Source of the DNA: Ectocarpus siliculosus
Lineage: Eukaryota; Sar; Phaeophyceae; Ectocarpales; Ectocarpaceae
DNA: 58,450 nt
Direction: 5' to 3'
NCBI GenBank assembly: GCA_000310025.1
Contig: FN648573.1
Coordinates: 91,958-150,407, forward strand
Shown: positions 23,323-35,014 of the stretch, in pieces
How positions within the stretch are numbered: the first letter of the stretch is position 1
Layout of the letters: each line of letters begins with the position of its first letter
The notes under the pieces: generated by a model
The model's database searches: none
Told to the model about the DNA's origin: nothing
Seen by the model: the letters and a program-made list of their open reading frames with translations, nothing else
Made by a program: the position numbers and the translations under genes

Positions 23323-26300
23323 ATGCCCTTAGTATTGCTGTCGTCGATCGCGGAACAGGAAGAGCAGTCGGACCGGCGCCCGCACACGATGGAGCACAAA
23401 CCCGACAAACAAGCGGACGATGCAACCGCCAACGCTACGGTTGGCAGCGCTGACACTGAGACCGACGCCGACGTCCTTCAAGCAACCGAAAGGGTCGACG
23501 CGTTGGCTCTAGGCGGCGAAGGAAAGGGTACGGCTTCGAAGGCCACGAGCGCCGGCACCGAGGCCACAAACCCCGGCCCAGGAGCGGGAAGCTCAGCAAT
23601 GGCTAGCGGTGTAGCCGCAGTGAGCGGCGGTGCCGCTGGCGGGGGTCGGGGGGCTTCAACGGTGGATGAACAAGCCACTGGTGCTGAACCGTGTGGGAAC
23701 ACGCAGCATGACGACCGGGCGGTGCTCCATATGTTGTACGAAACGTGAGGGAGAGCATGGGGAGGGGTGTAGTCATAGCCGTGCTTGCCGTAGTCGTTGC
23801 CATTGACCTCGCACCCCCACAAAAAGCCAGGACCGAGCGATATGCCGGGTTCCCACCAGACCAGGCAAGCACATCACCAAGCGCGGAGCGCCGTGAGGTA
23901 TTCGGCGAATCGCAGAATGACCAACACACCAATCCAAAACCGTGACCACCCAGGGATGTAAGGAGTTGGGCTATAGCGTGACTAATATTACGAAAATAGA
24001 ACAGCGCCATATGTATGTCTGTGTGTGAGGCGTTTCTCAAGGGTTTCGGTGTCACGACCTGCGGACGCGTTCAAGAAAGGCAAGGTTAGAGGCCACTACA
24101 GCACAGGTTAAGCAGCAGCCAGGACAACGTTCGGTGTGATAGCTCAAGGTTTCGGATACATACACCATGATCTCTCAAGCGTGCTGTTTATTTTCCGTGC
24201 GACTTTATCCCGTGTGTCCCCCGTCCCCCGTCCCCTACATAACAGTTGTGGTGGGGCGTTCTGGCGGATGAAGATCGCGTGGGGCACGGCGGCGCCGATA
24301 ATGACTTGGTTCGGAATTGGAACCTCTTCCTCTTCGGAAGGGCATACCTCTAAGCTGTCGCTTCCGTGGAACAAACTCGCCGGTGCGTGGGCGGAGTTGT
24401 GAATGGCGGATAAGTTTGCCGTGCGCTTTGGAGTGTACAGCCGTGTCAACGTGGGCGACGGACGTGTAGACTGCGGGACGCCGCAGGATATCCATTAATT
24501 GAGTTTAAAGTATTCGACAGCGTCGGGATACATTAGGTCCTAGTAATGTTGCTTCTCAGCAAGATGGTTCTGACACCCAACCTTGCCTCCATCCGGACCG
24601 CCTTCGCGCGATTGACAAGTTTATGAGGAAATAGAACAGGGACCAAAACCCTAACCCAACTTCCCCGGTTGTATGCTTTACCCAACATGTTTGCATAACT
24701 CAAAAAAACTGTGTGAAGGCTACTGCTCCATCCTGACCCCGGAACCTTGCCGATGAGGATCGCAGAATGCGACCTAATTTCTTGGCTGTCGGCCAACAAA
24801 CAACCAGTTGTTTGGAAAACATCCGCACCCGAACCCCCTTATGAGTGAGAAATTACTGAATGTAGTGTTGAAGGAATGCACCGCAGGCGGAAACGTGGAG
24901 AATTCCTCCGGTGCGACCCGACCTGGTGCGTCAAATGTTGTCCGAAAAGGTGTAGCATGGCGCCCAGAATAGTAGGGAGGGAAAAAAGAATCCTTTGCGA
25001 AGAGGAAAAAGAAATACATCATATTATTCTGCCAGACAACAGCACCCGGCCTTTACATCCTTCCTCAACGCTCTTGAGACACTGTCGTCGTGGGCACGTT
25101 CCCTGGAAGCTTCTCGCCTCTGTTGCTTCCACCCGCTAGAACTATTGTGCGCTTGTTGCTACGGGCTGGTCTCGTCGGACAAGAAGAGCTATTTGCTTTC
25201 CGCAGGTCAATCATCGATGGCTCAATCCTAATGGGTGGGTCGTGTTGTTTGTCAGTCTCGCTTGTTTCGCGTGCCATCCGTTGACTCAGCCCCCATCCTA
25301 TCGCGCCGATCTTTGTGCATCTACAAGCCGTGGAACCCCTGACTTTAAATCCGCACAGTTGTTTTCGTGTCTGAATCTCAGTTTATTGTGCACTCCGACC
25401 TGTTCCATTCCCGACACATTGATCGTTGCTGCTTCTTTGATTGATAGCATGATTTGTTGATCCCCGACGTGTACAATGACTGTCTGCCTCAGGAAGAATC
25501 CCTTCGGAGATAGGAACCCTGTCGGCCTTGGAAGAGCTGGTACTCCACGACAACATGCTCACCGGTACGCGGGGCATGAAGATGCAAGCCAACCTACAGC
25601 TGTCATGTTGTTGTTTTTGTTGTTGTTGTTGGTGGTGTTGTTGTCGCTACTACTGCTCGCATTCTGCATTTTCCTTCCTCTGTTGTTGCTGTTGCAGATT
25701 CTGCCGCCGCTGCCACCACGACGTTCTTGTTCTTGTTTGTGATGAATGCCCTTCCGTCCAACCCCATCCCGTCACATCACAACACATCCCACGGTATCGG
25801 TCGTTCCGCGTTGTTCCCCACTGACAGGAGCAATCCCCATGGAGCTCTCCAAGCTGTCGATGCTGAGGGTCCTCCTGCTCCACAACAACAGCCTGGCAGG
25901 TAAGACTGATGCTGATGCTGTTGTTGGCTTTACGCTGGAGGTCGTCATCACCTATATCGAGAACTGCGCATTCCCAACGACCTGACCTGATAGGCAAAGA
26001 AGAGCGATTTTCCAGCTTACCATATTGCGTCGCCAAGACACCCAAAACAAGAACAAAACACACCCAACCTAAATATATATATATATGGATTCAATACGGT
26101 ACGGTAATTTACCGCAACTGAATGTTGTACCGTGGTGACAGAGGGGAACACTTTGCAAATGGCGGAGGATAACGCCGTAGAATGCGGAATAGTATAGCGT
26201 AGATGGTGGGCGATTTACCGCAGTCCTACCGTAGTCGGCGAGAAAGACTAACCACAGATAGATGGCATCATGCAACGCCGATGTGGAACATTTTACCGTC

Positions 26301-29300
26301 GATTTGCGGACGATAATGCCGTAGATGGTGAACAATTGGGCCTCAGTTCCACCGCATTTTGCGAAAGAAAACTTACCGCGGACGACACGACAACCGTCTA
26401 GACTGCGGGTGATTGTGCCGTCGATGCACGTAGAGGACGGTTCTATCGTGGGTAGTGAGTGAGTGGACTATTCTGCCGTAGATGGTGGACGGACGGTTAT
26501 ACGGCAGTCCCACCGCCATCGACGAAAAGACTTACCGCAGATGACATTGAACAACACCCCATTTTTCCGTTTCCTCAGACCGGAAAAAAAAGGAAACTGG
26601 GGTTACATATCGCTGTTGTAGCGTGGTGTACAAACTCGGGCTTGTGTTTTCGTGCATACGGACGCGATGAAGTTTTCTTTTGGTGTCCTTACTTTTGGTC
26701 AGATCGCCCCATCTCCCGACCACACGAGAGGCAAAAACTCCTTCGATGACAGAGAAACTTGGTCATGGAAACGTCTCAGGAATAGATAGAGAGAGGCCGT
26801 ATGTAAAATGTTGCTGCGTACCACCAGATAGTTTCGGGCTCGGCAGCCCCATTCCGCAGATGGTCGCCCTACGCGAGAAGAACGATAGAACGACGGAAGG
26901 TAGCCTCGTCGAAAACGACGTCAACCCTCTCTGTAGCACGGTATTACAGCGCTTGTGCCGGTGTCGATGTTTGTCCCCCCAGAACTCAGCGCTCTCGCTG
27001 GTGATGGTATTGGCTATAGACATGGGACTATAGCAGTCCCCGGTACCGCTGCCGAATGAGGTAGACAGGTGCCATCCATAGGACGGTATTCGGGCAAGAG
27101 CACCGAGGATCTGGTTGGCGTCGTCAGCAGGACGATCGAGCTTGGAGTTGTGCCGCATCTACGTAGATCGCAATCACATTACGGTTGTATTGGCAACAAG
27201 GGGGAGGGGGAAGGGCTCTTTCGTGTGGAGAGCGGGGCCCAGATAACGAGGGGACGGGGGACGGGGTTCTAGGACAAAATCGATGGTATGAGAAGAGAGC
27301 AATGGGGCAAGTTTGGTGTGGTGTGCGATCAGGATTTAAGGTTTTTAGGCGGGGGGGGGGGCGTGCACTCATGCCCTAGTCGTTAGACCATTGACCTCGC
27401 ATCCCTACACGATGCCAGGACGGAGCGATGTGCCGGTTTTTCTCAAGCCCAGGCTATCACATCACAAGGATGACCCAAGAAGCTGGTCATGAACCCGAAG
27501 CTGGTCATCATCCTCGCTTTTGCTGTGCCAAACCAGCGCGGGTTTTGGTTTTACTATTAGACTAGGATGCGATTTTTACTTGGTGCCCCGCCGATGCGGT
27601 GCTGAAAGAGAAGGCCAACGACTGTCGTTTGAAGGACAACAGCGAGGGAATGCCTTGGCATTTGATGATCCTACTGCTCGCGCTGGCTTCATGGATGATG
27701 GAGCTGTCGATAGACCTGTCACCCGTGCGTAACCCAGCAAACTCTCAAATCCGGTCGACGCCGGTTTTCAAGGCCTGCGAGCAATTCTACCCCCGACGCC
27801 TTGGGACGCGAGGAGAAAGTGTTTTCAGCATGTGGTTTGGTGTCAAATGCGACCTTTTGCGTTGTCCTACCCGCTGTTTCTTCCAGGCTGCATCCCTCCG
27901 GACATTGGCGTGCTCTCATCTTTGCGGGTGGTCCATCTTCAAAACAATCAGCTCACCGGTGCGTGTGTTAGTGCGCGTTGATGTTGTTTTCGTGTGGTTG
28001 GTTCAGTACCGTACCGCGGTCCCGATACACCGTGTCGCGGTCCCGAATAGCACGGTTTGGTTCCCGGTACATCGCAGTACCAGTTTCTTCGCACAGCAAC
28101 GTAGCCTACTAAAGACTCTTGAATTTATATTCAGGAACCTTCCCTCATTCGTGCGGGTCCCGATCGCGTTGATGTTGTTTTCGTGTGGTTGGTTCAGTAC
28201 CGTACCGCGGTCCCGATACACCGTGTCGCGGTCCCGAATAGCACGGTTTGGTTCCCGGTACATCGCAGTACCAGTTTCTTCGCACAGCAACGTAGCCTAC
28301 TAAAGACTCTTGAATTTATATTCAGGAACCTTCCCTCATTCGTGCGGGTCCCGATGTACCGCGGTGATTTTTGCCTGTCACTACACCGCGGTACGGTACG
28401 GTATATCGCGACCACCACTGTATGGTTATTGCTGGTGGTGTTCGTTGTTAGCTGTTGTCGATGATGAAGTTGATGTTGACTAAGTTGTCCTGGACCGTTA
28501 ATATGTGCTCAACAATACAGTAGAGGTCCCTGTGTAGTGCCGGTATGTGCCCAGAAAATGCATCGGCAGTATATTGTAATGGACCCGCACTGTTCAAGGT
28601 ATTGAGAATGACCAGTGCGTACCCGCCGAAAACACTGGCACTATACCGGCCACGGGCACTACATATTCAACCGGCACTAAACAGGGACCCCTACTGTAGT
28701 GGTAGTTGTTTTTTCGATGCTTTGAAGTAATTTCTTCGAAGCGAACAACCCACCTCCAAGAAAGATCGGTACTACACTATTATATTATTGATATCCTGCG
28801 CTTACGAGAACTATGGCAAACACTACCACACCGCTGATGAAAATGATGTTGGATTGTCTTTGACCATGTAGGTCCATCGATTCCGGCGTGTCATTTAGCC
28901 AGTTACCCTTGATCAGAGCCGTTTCAATACCCCCCCCTCCTCTCTGTTTTTTTTTTTTGCGGTAACCATAATGGTGGTCGAGTAGATCATGTTGTGCGGG
29001 TTCGAGAACCCTCACTCCGCGCAAGGGGGATGATCGCACCACGTTGTGTTAAATTGGTCAAGCATCCTCGAGGCAGTTACACGGTGCTTATAACTGTCTA
29101 CGGAAGTGAAAGCACCAGAAAATAAATTAAGTCATACGCGGCTGTCATCCGTACGCAAGGAAGTAAGCACAAGATGCCGAACAGCCTTAGCAGGATGCAG
29201 CGCACCCTTCATGCGACTGGCCGAATACCTCACGGCGCTTCGCGCTTGGTGATGTGAGAGCCTGGCCCGGTGAGAACCCGGCGTGCTCCGTCCCGGCTTT

Positions 29301-32300
29301 GTAGGGATGCGAGGTCAATGGTCTAACGACTACGGCATGCACGACTATGAGTACACCCCCCCCCCCCCCCCCCTCCTGCTGTCTTGCTCTCCCGTGCCAG
29401 GCGCCTTTTGGCCAGACAGCGTAGAGCTTGCGTATTGTACCTCCACTGACTCCTGCCATTTAGCCCTTCCTTTTGAAAACCCTGACAATTTAATACTTTC
29501 CACGATTGAGTAGTACGAGTGCCTCCTGTATGTGACCCCCCGGGCTTGTGCATCAAGCAACCGCATATCGAGTGGCGTCGATGCATACGTTGTTTGCAAG
29601 TTTGTTTTCAGTACCCGATACACAAGGAGCACAATTTGTTTTCTCGCCAATGACAGCAAGAACGGACTGCTTCTGTGTATCATTTTGTTCGGTAACACAG
29701 GGACGATTCCAGCGTCCATCGGCGAGCTGTCCTCCCTGGAAGAGCTGCAACTCCACCACAACAGCTTCTCGGGTGAGAACATGAAAGATTGAGAACATGA
29801 AAGAAAACCGACCCAATCGAATTGTTGTCGTTGCTGCTGCTGCTACTGGTACTACTGGTATTGCTGCCGCTGTTGCTGCCGCTGTTGTTGTTGTTGTTGT
29901 TGTTGTTGGTGGTTGTTTTGTTGCGGTTGTCGTTGTTTTCGTTGTTTTCGTTGTTGTTGCTGTGGCCGTGTTCGTAGTTCTCTAGGCAGTCAATCTCCAA
30001 CGAAGTCATAGAAGACGACTCTACTGCTCTTTTTCATAAGCGAACAGCCTTCCTTTTCTACCTGTTGCTTATTTAACACTCCAAAACAGCCCAAAAGCTC
30101 TATCCCTCTCTCGCTTAAGACCGTCTTGTCTTCTTGCTGTCTCAGCAACGCTCTTCCATGTCCCACCCGCCCATAAATGTTGCTAGTGAATTCACGGAAC
30201 CCTGGCTGGTGTCTTAACGAAATCGCCAATAGAAGTTCAACAATAGATTGTCAATGCAAATCTCCGGTGTGCAGATCAGCCACAAAGCAATATCATCGTA
30301 TTGTAGGCACGTTGTTTGCACCTCTGCCCCGATGGTGAGAACGCCGATCCGAGGTTAAGGTTAAACTGTCGTTTTTAGCGATATTTTGTTCCCAAAACTG
30401 AAAATTAAAAAACACCCAACACTAAGTAAAACAACCATACACCGTGTGTAGTAGGTGATGTCTCTCTTGAACAAAGTTGCGAATTGTTTATTTCGACGTC
30501 GTGGGTTGGTGGTGACGAGCTTTTTTTCGAAAATATTGTACACACAGTAGTGGAGATCGCTGAAAATGACCGCCTTGTATGGGGCAGCCGCCGAATTCAA
30601 TGCAGTAGTCTTCGCAGCAAAATTGATTAAGCAAACATATGGGATAAAGTATTGAATCCGTGCTTTGGGGTTAGGGTTAGGGATAGGGATAGGGATAAAG
30701 TCTGCGTGCCCCCTCCCTATTCTTTTTCATGTACAGTAGATACGCTTAAAATGGTGCATAGGGGGTCATTCAATGTGTAGAACAACTTGATTATTCTGCA
30801 TATGCCAGCCAATTTCACCCGCCTTATATAGGGCGACCGGCTTATTCAGACCGGCTTATTATTCGGGGACCCCCACTGTACAATCAAAGAAGTGTTACTA
30901 TTACACTATTACCCTTTGAAGAGGTTTTGGTTGACAGTGACAGTCGGTGCCAACAAGGCAGCGGTGCTTTCCCTTTCCCTTGAACACGGAAGGAAGCGAA
31001 AGACTGAACGACGCTGATCTGATCGAGCTTCTCGCAAAAAAAGAATGATCCAACAAATGAATGCCTTCGTATATCTTCAGGTTCGATCCCCGCGACCATT
31101 GGAAAGCTTTCTTCCGTCAGGGTGTTGGCTCTCTCCCACAACCAGCTCACGGGTAAGCCAGCGCCATCGCTCTCTCTTGCTGTTGTTGTTGCTGTTGTTG
31201 TTGTTGCTGTTGTTGTTGTTGTTGCTGTTGTTGCTGTTGTTGGTGTTGGTGTTACTGTTGCTGTGCTTGTTGTTCATGGTGAGGATGTTGTTGACGATGC
31301 TGGTATGTTTGCCGTCTTTTTTTGAGGTTGTGGTTTTGGGTCGTCGTTGGTGATGGATGTCACGATCGTCGTCGAGAAGAAGGACGTTTGTTGTTGGGAA
31401 TGTCGTTGTTGAGAACGTCGTTGGTGGGAAGATCGTTGCTGAGAATGCACTTCTGTTGTTTCGCATATGTCCTCGCCTCGCGTTTGTATTGTGTGTTGTT
31501 ACATGAAATCGTAGCTTAGTTGGGCTTGTCGAATCGCTACGTCGTTGTTGCTGAATAAGAAATTGGTACCGATCGGTCGTTTATGTCCCTGCTCGATCAT
31601 CTTTCTCTACGGACGGTAACCTTTTCGAGATTGCATACATGCTTGCTTGATGTTCTGATAGGGATGTGCCGTCCATGTTGATGCCGTAGACAATTCGCGT
31701 TGAAGTTCAGCCCACACTTAATAAAGAAGTTAGCTTTTTTTATCCTTTACCAGTATGGCCTTTGCACGTTAGGGTCAATTTTTGTAATTCAATTGTGGGG
31801 AAATTCACATATCCAATGTTGGTTTCCTCAAAGGGGAAGTAGCAAGTTAACCGCCACAAGGCTTGCTCGAGACCGTAACGAAGTTCTTTACCGGGTGGTC
31901 GGTACTGCTGAATGGTGCGTGGTTATTGCATTTGTTCGTTTTGGTCTCTCAACATCAACAACGCGTACGGCCTCGAGCACTCGGAACAGAGTGCAAGTGA
32001 GGGAGTGAGTGGTTTGCTTGATGCCCTCGTTCAAACATCAACGATTGATATTGGTTGATGTTCTTTATCCGGAGACGTAAGGAGGTTATCTTATCGTTCC
32101 GACCGCCCAAGGGGAGACCGAGATGGTCGTGGCACGCACACACAGCAGTACACCTCAAGAGACGCCAGAATCCCTCGGAGATGGGCTGTTCAGTTTTCAC
32201 TTGCTTGTTGCTCTAATCACGCCAATCAATGCTATCATGCGTATTATCCCATCCCCAACCTAGCCGCGCCGCGTGCATGTATTGTATGTATTGTGTATGT

Positions 32301-33116
32301 ATCCCTTGCAGGCGCTATCCCCCCAGAGATCGGCCTCCTGGCGTCATCACTCGTGGCTCTCGCCCTTGACTGCAACAGGCTCACAGGCGAGAAGCCAGAC
32401 AGGCGCACGGGTTACATTTTTTTTTTAACTGCCTTCACTTCGAACCAGCGCTCACCTTGCCGTTTACTCCAACCCGTGGTCACACAGAAGGGTTCCACAG
32501 GAAAAACAAACGCCTGGAAATGTTGATGTTGGAACATCGGAACATCTACCCCTCTCCGAGGTTTGCAAAGAAGGGGACGCGATATCGATAGGATAGATTG
32601 GCTGGGGAATACATTTTTGAGCCAACCCTTGGCAAAGTAGGAAGGAACGATTGGTCATCGGTGATCAGTCCTGCGGGAACAATGCACCGTCCTCTCGAGG
32701 ACGCGTGGTCAATGATCTATTGCTTTGCGAAACGGCCATGACTCCAACAGGCGCGCTTCCCGCGGAGATGGGACGGCTGACATCTCTCCAAGACCTGAGG
32801 CTGCACAGCAACCGGCTCACGGGTGCGTGGAAATAAAATGCACCAACATCGATGGAAAAACGTTTTTGAAATAAACTCAAAAGTGAAACATTGGCAAACA
32901 ACTCAAGCAATGAAAGCAGAACCATCTCTTTCTATTGCGTCAACGGATTTATGTATAGCCGCTGCCGTTGTCGATAGCGTATTGACGTTTATGCACGTTT
33001 TGAGATATGCTATGATTGCGCAGGGCTGTAAATTATGTCGGTCTCGAAGTTGCGCAGGTCAACCGTATTCTGCACCAAATGACGCGCACACACTGCTGTT
33101 AGTGAAAACAAAACAA

Positions 33117-33149
<33 letters not shown>

Positions 33150-34058
33150 CGAACATAACGTCCACGATGGACGTCGACCGGGATGTGTGTCGGTCCCCCC
33201 CATGCCTGATACCCCCCCGCGAATCATGCCGCATTTGAAGTGACGTTGGTTCAAGTATGAGCTACGAAGGAATGCCAAAATAATTCACGTGGAACAGTAA
33301 GTGTCATGCATTGGCTATCCGGTGCCTTACTTTACGTTGGACCCTTGCATGTGTTTTCGACATGCAGGTTGTTCTTTGAGTCAAGCCTTCTTGAATGAAT
33401 GTCTCGGTCCAAACTATGACTCCACAAACGCGTACCTTACGTTCACGAAACATGCTACCCTCCGGCATACAGAATCTGGTAGTATGTGTTCGGCAGAATA
33501 AGAATCTCCCACATCTCCGACTTCTCCGGCGGGTTTCGTTGGTGCTACTGGTGTGATGAACTTGACGCGCGAGTTTCCGCTTGGCCTCGCCCCTTTCCAT
33601 CACTCGTTGAACTCTGTCATGGAGGAACTTGAGTCACTCGTACACGTATTCTGTGCAGAAGTACTCTCCAACAAAAGCCCGTGAGCGTGATCACGAAGCG
33701 GTACATGAGCGGGCACACCAACAGAGTTTGTCTGGAGTAGGATAACCTTTCCACCTCGAACGATTTGAGGTATGGAGGACAACGAGTGTTTATTCCTCAA
33801 AAGGTTCCCCGCGAACGCACACGTGTTTGCCTTCCTTGAATGGCGAATGGTGATGCCAACTCCGTCTGCGCTGTTTGCTTCTCATGTCAGGGAATGTTCC
33901 CGCGGAGTTTGGAGGCCTTGGTGCCGTCCGCGTGATGATGCTGGGGGAGAACCAGCTCACAGGTGAAGTGCCTACATGACAACGGAGTGTGTTTTGTGTT
34001 TATTGACCGCGGCAAGGCGTCGGCGTCTGAAAGTACTGCGCAAAGACTGGGACACAAG

Positions 34059-34090
<32 letters not shown>

Positions 34091-34092
34091 AA

Positions 34093-34140
<48 letters not shown>

Positions 34141-34964
34141 CAACAACAACGTCATGTAAATATCACCATCGCCGTCATTTTGGTACTAATTGTCGTGAAG
34201 CTTTCCGTTGACAGTTTTGGTTTTTTAAATGACGTGCTTGGTAGGGTCGGCTCATTGATGAAGTGCCGCTACTGCCCAATCGTTCATCCGTTGCAAGCGC
34301 CGCCAGTGTCCTTCCATCGTCACCGTTAACTTGTCACGAGCGATCGCTCTATCTAGAAGAATTCGAGTACTGAAATGTCCTTGTTTTGAAAGTACTGACT
34401 TGTCCTTGTTTTGATAGTACGTGTTTTGATAGTACTGAAATGTCCTTGTTTTGATAGTACGTGTTTTGATAGTACTGAAATGTCCTTGTTTTGATAGTAC
34501 GTGTTTTGATAGTACTGAAATGTCCTTGTTTTGAAAGTACTGACTTGTCCGTGTTTTGATAGTACTGACTTGTCCTTGTTTTGATAGTATTGAAATGTCC
34601 TTGTTTTGATAGTACTGAAGCGTCCAGAGAACAGGTGGACATGAGGATTTCATCGCCTTAGAGGCATTGTTGAATGAGTAAGGAATTGTTCCATCATTTT
34701 TTGTGCTTCGATTCGATTCAAGCACACTCAGCCACCACCTGTTTAACGTTGGCCTGAAAACGATGGACCGTGTTGCTTGTCTTTTTCCATGCGAGCAGGA
34801 CCGATTCCTGCGGAGATCGGCAGAGCGGCTGCCTTGGAAGTTTTGGATATTCAAAAGAACCAGCTCACGAGTGAGTGAGCTGTTGTTGTTGTTGTCGTTG
34901 CCGTTGTCGTTGTCGTTGTCGTTGTTGTTGTTGTCGTTGTTGTTGTTGTTGCTCTTGCTGTTGC

Positions 34965-35014
<50 letters not shown>

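Noticed and set aside
30668-30702. Telomere remnant
   Set aside because: Only two TTAGGG units then AGGGAT repeats; simple-sequence drift is a sufficient explanation.
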